Shown here one piece after another: positions 1 to 11,300 of a stretch of 64,000 nt of DNA (positions are counted from its first letter, which is position 1; each line of letters opens with the position of its first letter). The position numbers were made by a program, and so were the translations under genes. Location of the stretch: contig JADJEQ010000037.1 in assembly GCA_016709025.1 (NCBI GenBank), positions 330,468-394,467 of the forward strand, read 5' to 3'. This DNA comes from Bacteroidales bacterium (lineage in GTDB: Bacteria; Bacteroidota; Bacteroidia; Bacteroidales; Lentimicrobiaceae). Below the pieces are notes generated by a model. That model was not told the origin of the DNA and searched no databases. It was given only the letters and a program-made list of their open reading frames with translations.

Positions 1-181
1 ATAGGTTTAGTGTTGATCCCGGCGATTCGCAAGCAACTATTGAATCACAAGATCTGCTGAATAGCAATTTTAAAAACAAGCCTCCCTCATCCGCATTGAG
101 CTTCTGAGGAAGGCTCTGACAATCAGCTACCGATCAACAACGACAACTGATTCAATTGGTATTCCCGGCAATTAAAATCTA
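1..181. other. Intergenic, 3' flank of the giant repeat protein
   Basis: No gene is visible here. The stretch holds the terminator-like hairpin listed separately and otherwise unremarkable AT-rich sequence. Confidence 0.6.
71..114 (-). terminator. Rho-independent terminator-like hairpin after the giant gene
   Basis: Arms at 80-89 (GCCTCCCTCA) and 105-114 (TGAGGAAGGC) pair over 10 bp with one mismatch and a 15-nt loop. Read on the minus strand, the stem is followed by a T-rich stretch (complement of 71-79). It lies about 70 bp after the stop at 182. The GCCTCC stem recurs in the terminators after the genes ending at 47374 and 56503, all of which encode the same C-terminal module. Confidence 0.6.
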
Positions 182-2386
182 TCAGGGTGTAATACTACCG
201 GCAAATCCGGCTGCATTGTTGTCAACAATGGTCATATCGGCCGTGTCAACAATCCCGTCTCCATTCACATCATTTGAATTGTATCCGGATATGAAGCCCG
301 CTGCATCATTGTCTACCGGGGTCATATCCGCAGTATCAACAATTCCGTCCTGGTTCACATCGCCACCAAATACTACATATTCGCCGGTTATCATCTGCAA
401 CAGATTGCCTCCATATACTTTTGAAGGCGCATCGAACGAATAGCTCACAGATCCACTGCTCATCGATACCGGAACAGAAGAAACAGTTTCAAGACTGTTA
501 CGATGCTTTACAGTAATGTAGTATGATCCGAAGTAAAAGTAAGGAATGTTTACTGTGGCCTGACCATTGATACCCAATGCTACATCATCAATGGTATACA
601 CAATGGAATTATAATCTGCCACACTGTGTAGTTCAACAGTGATATGGTCAGCAATTCCAGTCCCGAAATTCGGTCCATTCTCATCCATCGCCTGTCGCAT
701 CACCCCGGTTCCATCGTACAATCCTTCAAGGAAAACTTCAAGAGCAAGAATCCGGTCTGGCAATGTAAAGGTCTGGACATCGTTATCTGTATCATAATAG
801 GCATTTGATCCTGCAAAACCTATAACAGTGGCTGTGTTGATTACAGATCCGGCAATCAGGTCTGCATCTGTCAGAGTATAAACAGCACTGAAAGTAGTGT
901 TATCAGCAGTTCCCGGTGCAAGAGATAAAATCGGACCTCCTGTTACACTTACCTTCGGATCGTTTATTACAATATCAGTCAATGTTAAATCCCCGATATT
1001 AGAAACTGCAAATTCATATGAAATCTGATCACCGGCATTGTAAATACCTGTTGGTTCATTATCAATATATGTTCCGGTCTTGGCAAGTTCAATTTTATTT
1101 GATAAAGCAGGAACAAAGTAGATAAAACCGCAGTTTTCAAAAGCTTCGTTGATCCATTTAAGTGAATATTTGATATTGGCAAGTGTAGGAGCATTCGGGC
1201 CGGGTAATGAAGCACTGCCCAATGCCAGGTTAGCCAGATCAAACAAGTCCTGAACGGTCGGGTCATCGCCCAGATAGTTATATACGGACTGTGGAATCAC
1301 ATAATGGGTCGCATCATCTAGTGGTATATTCTCACCGCTGCCACAACCTGATGAAGACCTGATATAAAACTCGGGACTTTCAAGTACAAGGCTGCCTAAT
1401 GCAGGCGTTAACCATAGATTAAATTGCATGGTGATTGCCTCTACCAGAAGAGAGTTGTTAAACCTTCCATCAGTTTGCAACAGGTTTCCAAAATTCCCAC
1501 AGCCCCAGTTCCCGGTTAAGACAAATGCATTGTTGTATGTCGGGAAACGGTCAATGATGCATTGAGCTCCTCCATCAACAGGAACAGTAAAAGAACGGTT
1601 GTTAGCTGGAATACCTATAACCACCGGACCATTTTCGCTCAGCAAAGAATTCATCAGATCATATGAACTCGTTCCGTCGCAGAAAGATCCCGTTTCACTG
1701 CCAAGTGTAAATTGGGTAACTGTGCAGTATTCCTCTTCACAATGTTCCAAATCCTGTGTAATCTGAATGCTTTCAGTATCAAAACATCCATTGGCCGAAG
1801 TAACGGTTACCGTATAGGTGCCCGGTGAGGTTACATTTAATATGGCCTCTGTTCCCACAACCCCGGTTCCATCTGACCAGGAGTAGCTTCCGCCGCCCGT
1901 GGCTGTCAGGTTGATCGTAGTTACCGTACAGGTCAGAATGGTGGTTGAAGGCGGAGTGATGCCGGCAGTCGGATTTGCAATATCCTGCGTAATGACAATG
2001 CTTTCCGTGTCAGAACATCCATTCGCTGAAGTAACGGTTACGGTGTAAGTACCCGGTGCAGTTACATTCAAGATAGCTTCTGTACCTACTACATTGATAC
2101 CGTCAGACCATGAGTAGCTTCCGCCACCCGTGGCTGTCAGGTTGATCGAAGTCACTGAACAGGTCAGGATGGTGGTTAAAGGTGTGTCAATACCTGCAGT
2201 GGGAACTGCATCATCCTGGGTAATCTGAATGCTTTCAGTATCAGAACAGCCATTGGCCAGCGTAACGGTTACCGTATAGGTGCCCGGTGAAGTTACATTT
2301 AATATGGCCTCAGTACCTACAACCCCGGTTCCGTTGGACCATGAGTAGCTTCCGCCGCCTGTGGCTGTCAGGTTGATTGAAGTCAC
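182..2386 (-). CDS. C-terminal segment of giant adhesin: last repeats, DUF11-like domain, dockerin-like module
   Basis: The first ~220 residues are the last three 77-residue repeats. Next comes a unique Cys-containing region (about 220-430: EEYCTVTQFTLGSETGSFCD, GNWGCGNFGNLLQTDG) that I do not recognise. A DUF11-like beta domain follows (about 435-545: LAKTGTYIDNEPTGIYNAGD, VINTATVIG). The final ~190 residues (from about nucleotide 765) are the module shared with the proteins ending at 31750, 33805, 47374 and 56503: LEGLYDGTGVMRQA, VKHRNSLET, then two calcium-loop repeats (GDVNQDGIVDTADM, DVNGDGIVDTADM) each followed by a VDN motif. No T9SS type A or B sorting domain is visible. Confidence 0.85.
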   Translation of the reverse strand: MTSINLTATGGGSYSWSNGTGVVGTEAILNVTSPGTYTVTVTLANGCSDTESIQITQDDAVPTAGIDTPLTTILTCSVTSINLTATGGGSYSWSDGINVVGTEAILNVTAPGTYTVTVTSANGCSDTESIVITQDIANPTAGITPPSTTILTCTVTTINLTATGGGSYSWSDGTGVVGTEAILNVTSPGTYTVTVTSANGCFDTESIQITQDLEHCEEEYCTVTQFTLGSETGSFCDGTSSYDLMNSLLSENGPVVIGIPANNRSFTVPVDGGAQCIIDRFPTYNNAFVLTGNWGCGNFGNLLQTDGRFNNSLLVEAITMQFNLWLTPALGSLVLESPEFYIRSSSGCGSGENIPLDDATHYVIPQSVYNYLGDDPTVQDLFDLANLALGSASLPGPNAPTLANIKYSLKWINEAFENCGFIYFVPALSNKIELAKTGTYIDNEPTGIYNAGDQISYEFAVSNIGDLTLTDIVINDPKVSVTGGPILSLAPGTADNTTFSAVYTLTDADLIAGSVINTATVIGFAGSNAYYDTDNDVQTFTLPDRILALEVFLEGLYDGTGVMRQAMDENGPNFGTGIADHITVELHSVADYNSIVYTIDDVALGINGQATVNIPYFYFGSYYITVKHRNSLETVSSVPVSMSSGSVSYSFDAPSKVYGGNLLQMITGEYVVFGGDVNQDGIVDTADMTPVDNDAAGFISGYNSNDVNGDGIVDTADMTIVDNNAAGFAGSITP

Positions 2387-5300
2387 TGAACAGGTCAGGA
2401 TGGTCGTTGTTGGCAGGGTGATCCCGGCAGTCGGTACGGCGATATCCTGGGTAATCTGATGCTTTCAGTGTCAGAACAACCATTGGCCGAAGTAACGGTT
2501 ACCGTGTAGGTACCCGGTGCGGTGACATTCAGGGTGGCTGAGGTGCCCACGATATTGGTGCCGTCTGACCATGAATAGCTTCCGCCGCCCGTGGCTGTCA
2601 GGTTGATTGAAGTTACCGAACAGGTCAGGATGGTGGTTGAAGGCGGGGTAATTCCGGCAGTAGGATTTGCGATATCCTGAGTAATGACGATGCTTTCTGT
2701 ATCAGAACATCCATTGGCCGAAGTAACGGTTACGGTGTAGGTGCCCGGTGCGGTGACATTCAAGGTAGCTTCCGTGCCGACTACATTGATGCCGTCAGAC
2801 CATGAATAGCTTCCGCCGCCCGTGGCTGTCAGGTTGATCGAAGTCACTGAACAGGTCAGGATGGTCGTTGTTGGCGGGGTGATCCCGGCAGTCGGTACAG
2901 CGATATCCTGGGTAATAACGATGCTTTCAGTATCAGAACAACCATTGGCCAAAGTAACGGTTACGGTGTAGGTGCCCGGCGAGGATACATTCAAGGTAGC
3001 TTCCGTGCCGACTACATTGATGCCGTCAGACCATGAATAGCTGCCGCCTCCTGTGGCTGTCAGGTTGATCGAAGTTACCGAACAGGTCAGGATGGTCGTT
3101 GTTGGCGGGGTGATCCCGGCAGTCGGTACGGCGATATCCTGGGTAATAACGATGCTTTCAGTGTCAGAACATCCGTTGGCCAAAGTAACGGTTACGGTGT
3201 AGGTACCCGGTGAGGTTACATTCAGCGTAGCAGTGGTTCCAACGATATTGGTACCGTCTGACCATGAGTAGCTGCCGCCGCCCGTGGCTGTCAGGTTGAT
3301 CGAAGTTACCGAACAGGTCAGGATGGTCGTTGTTGGCGGGGTGATCCCGGCAGTCGGTACGGCGATATCCTGGGTAATCGTGATGCTTTCCGTGTCAGAA
3401 CATCCATTCGCCGAAGTAACAGTTACGGTGTAAGTACCCGGTGCAGTTACATTCAATGTGGCTGTGGTTCCTACGATATTGGTACCGTCTGACCATGAGT
3501 AGCTGCCGCCGCCCGTGGCGGTCAGGTTGATCGAGGTTAGCGAACAAGTCAGTATGATGGTTGTTGGTGGTGTAATCCCCGCAGTCGGTACAGCGATATC
3601 CTGGGTAATAACTATGGTTTCAGTATCAGAACAGCCATTGGCCAGCGTAACGCTTACCGTATCGGTTCCCGGTGCAGTTACATTCAAGGTGGCCTGGTGC
3701 CGACACTTGGTGCCGTCTGACCATGAGTAGCTGCCGCCGCCCGTGGCTGTCAGGTTGATTGAAGTCACTGAACAGGTCAGGATGGTCGTTGTTGGCGGGG
3801 TGATCCCGGCAGTCGGTACGGCGATATCCTGGGTAATGCTGATGCTTTCGGTATCACAACAACCATTGGCCAGCGTAACGGTTACCGTATAGGTTCCCGG
3901 TGCGGTGACATTCAAGGTGGCTGTGGTGCCGACGATATTGGTACCGTCTGACCATGAATAGCTGCCGCCACCCGTGGCTGTCAGGTTGATCGAAGTCACT
4001 GAACAGGTCAGGATGGTCGTTGTTGGCGGGGTGATCCCGGCAGTCGGTACGGCGATATCCTGGGTAATAACGATGCTTTCAGTATCAGAACAACCATTGG
4101 CCAGCGTAACGGTTACCGTATAGGTGCCCGGTGCGGTGACATTCAAGGTAGCTTCCGTGCCGATTACATTGATGCCGTTTGACCATGAGTAGCTGCCGCC
4201 ACCTGTGGCTGTCAGGTTGATCGAAGTTACCGAACAGGTCAGGATGGTCGTTGTTGGCGGGGTGATCCCGGCAGTCGGTACGGCGATATCCTGGGTAATA
4301 ACGATGCTTTCAGTATCAGAACAACCATTGGCCAGCGTAACGGTTACCGTATAGGTGCCCGGTGCGGTGACATTCAGGGTGGCTGTGGTGCCGACGATAT
4401 TGGTGCCGTCTGACCATGAATAGCTGCCGCCGCCCGTGGCTGTCAGGTTGATCGAAGTCACCGAACAGGTCAGGATGGTCGTTGTCGGCGGGGTGATCCC
4501 GGCAGTCGGTACGGCGATATCCTGGGTAATCGTGATGCTTTCTGTGTCAGAACATCCATTGGCCAGCGTAACGGTTACCGTATAGGTAGCAGGTGCAGTC
4601 ACATTCAGCGTGGCTGAGGTTCCGACGATATTGGTGCCGTCTGACCATGAGTAGCTCCGCCGCCCGTGGCTGTCAGGTTGATCGAAGTCACCGAACAGGT
4701 CAGGATGGTGGTTAAAGGTGTGTCAATACCTGCAGTGGGAACTGCATCGTCCTGTGTAATCTGAATGCTTTCAGTATCAAAACATCCATTGGCCGAAGTA
4801 ACGGTTACGGTGTAGGTGCCCGGTGCGGTTACATTCAAGGTAGCTTCCGTGCCGACTACATTGATACCGTCAGACCATGAATAGCTGCCGCCTCCTGTGG
4901 CTGTCAGGTTAATCGAAGTTACCGAACAGGTCAGGATGGTCGTTGTTGGCGGGGTGATCCCGGCAGTCGGTACGGCGATATCCTGGGTAATAACGATGCT
5001 TTCAGTATCAGAACAGCCATTGGCCAGCGTAACGGTTACCGTATAGGTTCCCGGTGCGGTGACATTCAGGGTGGCTGTGGTGCCGACGATATTGGTGCCG
5101 TCTGACCATGAGTAGCTTCCGCCGCCCGTGGCTGTCAGGTTGATCGAAGTCACTGAACAGGTCAGGATGGTCGTTGTTGGCGGGGTGATCCCGGCAGTCG
5201 GTACATTTTATCCTGGGTAATAATGATGCTTTCAGTATCAGAACAACCATTGGCCAGCGTAACGGTTACCGTATAGGTTCCCGGTGCGGTGACATTCAGG

Positions 5301-8300
5301 GTGGCTGTGGTGCCGACGATATTGGTGCCGTCTGACCATGAATAGCTGCCGCCGCCTGTTGCTGTCAGGTTGATCGAAGTCACCGAACAGGTCAGGATGG
5401 TCGTTGTCGGCGGGGTAATCCCGGCAGTCGGTACGGCGATATCCTGGGTAATAACGATGCTTTCAGTATCAGAACAACCATTGGCCAGCGTAACGGTTAC
5501 CGTATAGGTTCCCGGTGCGGTGACATTCAGGGTGGCTGTGGTGCCGACGATATTGGTGCCGTCTGACCATGAGTAGCTGCCGCCACCCGTGGCTGTCAGG
5601 TTGATCGAAGTCACCGAACAGGTCAGGATGGTCGCTGTTGGCGGGGTGATCCCGGCAGTCGGAACGGTGATATCCTGGGTAATTGTGATCTCTGCTGTAT
5701 CGGTACATCCATTGGCTGAAGTGACAGTTACCGTATAGGTGCCCGGTAAGGTTACATTCAAGGTGGCTGCGGTGCCGACGACATTGGTGCCGTCTGACCA
5801 GGAATAGCTTCCGCCGCCCGTAGCTGTCAGGTTGATCGAAGTTACCGAACAGGTCAGGATGGTGGTTGATGGCGGGGTGATCCCGGCAGTTGGAACCGCG
5901 ATATCCTGGGTAATGACGATGCTTTCCGTGTCAGAACATCCATTGGCCGAAGTTACGGTTACGGTGTAGGTGCCAGGTGCAGTTACATTTAAGGTGGCTT
6001 GGTGCCACACATTGGTCCGTCGACCATGAGTAGCTTCCGCCGCCCGTGGCTGTCAGGTTGATCGAAGTTACCGAACAGGTCAGAATGGTGGTTGAAGGCG
6101 GAGTGATGCCGGCAGTCGGAGCTGCAATATCCTGGGTAATAACGATGCTTTCAGTATCAGAACATCCATTGGCCAGCGTAACGGTTACGGTGTAGGTCCC
6201 GGGCAGTTACATTCGGGTAGCTTCTGTACCTACTACATTGATACCGTCAGACCATGAGTAGTTGCCGCCACCCGTGGCTGTCAGGTTGATCGAAGCTACC
6301 GAACAGGTCAGGATGGTCGTTGTTGGCGGGGTGATCCCGGCAGTCGGTACGGCGATATCCTGGGTAATGGTTATCTGTTCGGTGTCGCTGCAACCATTGG
6401 CCAGCGTAACGGTTACCGTATAGGTTCCCGGTGCGGTGACATTCAGGGTGGCTGTGGTGCCGACGATATTGGTGCCGTCTGACCATGAATAGCTGCCGCC
6501 GCCCGTGGCTGTCAGGTTAATCGAAGTCACCGTACAGGTCAGGATCGTCGTTGATGGCGGGTAATCCCGGCAGTCGGAACTGCGATCATCCTGGGTAATC
6601 TGATGCTTTCAGTATCAGAACATCCATTGGCCAAGTAACGGTTACGGTATAGGTGCCCGGTGCGGTTACATTCAGGGTGGCTGTGGTGCCGACGATATTG
6701 GTGCCGTCTGACCATGAATAGCTGCCGCCTCCTGTGGCTGTCAGGTTGATCGAAGTCACTGAACAGGTCAGGATGGTCGTTGTTGGCGGGGTGATCCCGG
6801 CAGTCGGTACGGCGATATCCTGGGTAATAACGATGCTTTCAGTATCAGAACAGCCATTGGCCAGCGTAACGGTTACCGTATAGGTGCCCGGTGCGGTGAC
6901 ATTCAGGGTGGCTGTGGTGCCGACGATATTGGTGCCGTCTGACCATGAATAGCTGCCGCCGCCCGTGGCTGTCAGGTTGATCGAAGTCACTGAACAGGTC
7001 AGGATGGTCGTTGTTGGCGGGGTGATCCCGGCAGTCGGTACGGCGATATCCTGGGTAATAATGATGCTTTCAGTGTCAGAACATCCATTGGCCAAGGTAA
7101 CGGTTACCGTGTAGGTGCCCGGTGCGGTTACATTCAAGGTGGCCGTGGTGCCGACATTGGTGCCGTCGACCATGAGTAGCTCCGCCCCCGTGGCGTCAGG
7201 TTGATCAGTACCGAACAGGTCAATGGTGGTTAAGGTGTAATCCCGCAGTGGACTGCATATCCTGGGTAATCGATGCTTTCAGTATCAACACCATTGGCCA
7301 AGTAACGGTTACGGTGTAGGTGCCCGGTGCGGTTACATTCAGAGGTGCCGATGATGCCGTCTGACCATGAGTAGCTGCCGCCGCCCGTGGCTGTCAGGTT
7401 GATCGAAGTTACCGAACAGGTCAGGATGGTCGTTGATGGCGGGGTGATCCCGGCAGTCGGTACGGCGATATCCTGGGTAATAACGATGCTTTCAGTATCA
7501 GAACATCCATTGGCCAAAGTAACGGTTACCGTATAGGTTCCCGGTGCGGTGACATTCAGGGTGGCTGTGGTGCCGACGATGGTGGTACCATCTGACCATG
7601 AGTAGCTGCCGCCGCCCGTGGCTGTCAGGTTGATCGAAGTCACCGAACAGGTCAGGATGGTCGTTGTTGGCGGGGTGATCCCGGCAGTCGGTACGGCGAT
7701 ATCCTGGGTAATAACGATGCTTTCGGTATCAGAACAGCCATTGGCCAGCGTAACGGTTACCGTATAGGTTCCCGGTGCGGTGACATTCAGGGTGGCTGTG
7801 GTGCCGACGATATTGGTGCCGTCTGACCATGAATAGCTGCCGCCGCCCGTGGCTGTCAGGTTGATCGAAGTCACTGAACAGGTCAGGATGGTCGTTGCTG
7901 GCGGGGTGATCCCGGCAGTCGGTACGGCGATATCCTGGGTAATAACGATGCTTTCAGTATCAGAACATCCATTGGCCAGCGTAACGGTTACCGTATAGGT
8001 GCCCGGTGCAGTCACACTCAATGTGGCCAAAGTGCCAACGATATTGGTGCCGTCTGACCATGAGTAGCTTCCGCCGCCCGTGGCTGTCAGGTTGATCGAA
8101 GTCACTGAACAGGTCAGGATGGTCGTTGTTGGCGGGGTGATCCCGGCAGTCGGTACGGCGATATCCTGGGTGATCGTGATGCTTTCTGTGTCAGAACATC
8201 CATTGGCCAGCGTAACGGTTACCGTATAGGTTCCCGGTGCGGTGACATTCAGGGTGGCTGTGGTGCCGACGATATTGGTGCCGTCTGACCATGAATAGCT

Positions 8301-11300
8301 GCCGCCTCCTGTGGCTGTCAGGTTGATCGAAGTCACCGAACAGGTCAGGATGGTCGTTGTTGGCGGGGTGATCCCGGCAGTCGGTACGGCGATATCCTGG
8401 GTAATAACGATGCTTTCAGTATCAGAACAGCCATTGGCCAGCGTAACGGTTACCGTATAGGTTCCCGGTGCGGTGACATTCAGGGTGGCTGTGGTGCCGA
8501 CGATATTGGTGCCGTCTGACCATGAATAGCTGCCGCCACCCGTGGCTGTCAGGTTGATCGAAGTTACCGAACAGGTCAAAACGGTCGTCGATGGCGGGGT
8601 AATCCCGGCAGTCGGTACGGCGATATCCTGGGTAATAACGATGCTTTCAGTATCAGAACAACCATTGGCCAGCGTAACGGTTACCGTATAGGTTCCCGGT
8701 GCGGTGACATTCAGGGTGGCTGTGGTGCCGACGATATTGGTGCCGTCTGACCATGAATAGCTGCCGCCGCCCGTGGCTGTCAGGTTGATCGAAGTTACCG
8801 AACAGGTCAGGATGGTCGTTGTCGGCGGGGTGATCCCGGCAGTCGGTACGGCGATATCCTGGGTAATCGTGATGCTTTCAGTGTCAGAACATCCATTGGC
8901 CAAAGTAACGGTTACCGTATAGGTTCCCGGTGCGGTCACATTCAGGGTGGCTGTGGTGCCGACGATATTGGTGCCGTCTGACCATGAATAGCTGCCGCCG
9001 CCCGTGGCTGTCAGGTTGATCGAAGTCACTGAACAGGTCAGGATGGTCGTTGTTGGCGGGGTAATCCCGGCGGTCGGAGCTGCAATATCCTGGGTAATCA
9101 CGATGCTTTCTGTGTCAGAACATCCATTGGCCGAGGTTACAGTCACCGTGTAGGTAGCAGGTGCGGTCACATTCAGCGTGGCTGTGGTGCCGACGATATT
9201 GGTGCCGTCTGACCATGAGTAGCTTCCGCCGCCTGTGGCTGTCAGGTTGATCGAAGTTACCGAACAGGTCAGGATGGTCGTTGTCGGAGGGATAATCCCT
9301 GCAGTCGGTACGGCGATATCCTGGGTAATAATGATACTCTCAGTGTCAGAACATCCATTGGCCAGCGTAACGGTTACCGTATAGGTAGCAGGTGCGGTCA
9401 CATTCAGCGTGGCTGTGAGTCACATTCAAGGTGGCTGTGGTGCCTACGATATTGGTGCCGTCTGACCATGAATAGCTGCCGCCGCCCGTGGCTGTCAGGT
9501 TGATCGAAGTCACCGAACAGGTCAGGATGGTCGTTGTTGGCGGGGTGATCCCGGCAGTCGGTACGGCGATATCCTGGGTAATAACGATGCTTTCAGTATC
9601 AGAACAGCCATTGGCCAACGTAACGGTTACCGTATAGGTTCCCGGTGCGGTGACATTCAGGGTGGCTGTGGTGCCGACGATATTGGTGCCGTCTGACCAT
9701 GAATAGCTGCCGCCGCCCGTGGCTGTCAGGTTGATCGAAGTCACCGAACAGGACAGGATGGTCGTCGATGGCGGGGTAATCCCTGCGGTCGGTACGGCGA
9801 TATCCTGGGTAATGGCGATGCTTTCAGTATCAGAACATCCATTGGCCAGCGTAACGGTTACCGTATAGGTTCCCGGTGCGGTCACATTCAGCGTGGCTGT
9901 GGTGCCGACGATATTGGTGCCGTCTGACCATGAGTAGCTGCCGCCGCCCGTGGCTGTCAGGTTGATCGAAGTCACCGAACAGGTCAAAACGGTCGTCGAT
10001 GGCGGGGTAATCCCGGCAGTCGGTGCTGCAATATCCTGGGTAATCGTGATGCTTTCAGTATCAGAACATCCATTGGCCAAGGTTACAGTCACGGTGTAGG
10101 TAGCAGGTGCAGTCACATTCAGCGTGGCTGTGGTGCCGACGATATTGGTGCCGTCTGACCATGAATAGCTGCCGCCGCCCGTGGCTGTCAGGTTGATCGA
10201 AGTCACTGAACAGGTCAGGATGGTCGTTGTTGGCGGGGTGATCCCGGCAGTCGGTACGGCGATATCCTGGGTAATAACGATGCTTTCAGTATCAGAACAG
10301 CCATTGGCCAAAGTAACGGTTACGGTGTAGGTGCCCGGTGCAGTGACATTCAAGGTGGCTGTGGTGCCGACGATATTGGTGCCGTCTGACCATGAATAGC
10401 TGCCGCCGCCTGTGGCTGTCAGGTTGATCGAAGTCACCGAACAGGTCAAAACGGTCGTCGATGGCGGGGTAATCCCGGCGGTCGGTACTGCGATATCCTG
10501 GGTAATAACGATGCTTTCAGTATCAGAACATCCATTGGCCAACGTAACGGTTACCGTATAGGTTCCCGGTGCGGTGACATTCAGGGTGGCTGTGGTGCCG
10601 ACGATATTGGTGCCGTCTGACCATGAGTAGCTGCCGCCGCCCGTGGCTGTCAGGTTGATCGAAGTCACCGAACAGGTCAGGATGGTCGTTGTTGGCGGGG
10701 TAATCCCGGCAGTCGGTACGGCGATATCCTGGGTAATAACGATGCTTTCAGTATCAGAACATCCATTGGCCAGGGTAACAGTTACCGTATAGGTAGCAGG
10801 TGCAGTCACATTCAGAGTGGCTGTAGTGCCGACGATATTGGTGCCGTCTGACCATGAATAGCTGACGCCACCCGTTGCTGTCAGGTTGATCGAAGTCACC
10901 GAACAGGTCAGGATGGTCGTTGTTGGCGGGGTGATCCCGGCAGTCGGTGCGGCGATATCCTGGGTAATAACGATGCTTTCTGTATCAGAACATCCATTGG
11001 CCGAGGTTACGGTTACGGTGTAGGTAGCAGGTGCAGTCACATTCAGGGTGGCTGTAGTGCCGACGATATTGGTGCCGTCTGACCATGAGTAGCTGCCGCC
11101 GCCTGTGGCTGTCAGGTTGATCGAAGTCACTGAACAGGTCAGGATGGTCGTTGTTGGTATTCCAATACCGGCGGTCGGTACATTTTCGTCCTGGGTAATA
11201 ATGATACTCTCAGTGTCAGAACATCCATTGGCCAGCGTAACAGTTACCGTATAGGTCGCGGTGCAGTGACATTCAGGGTGGCTGTGGTGCCGACGATATT

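Noticed and set aside
156..443. Plus-strand open frame opposite the C-terminus of the giant protein
   Set aside because: It is a shadow of the strongly conserved minus-strand calcium-loop module; similar shadows occur opposite other copies.
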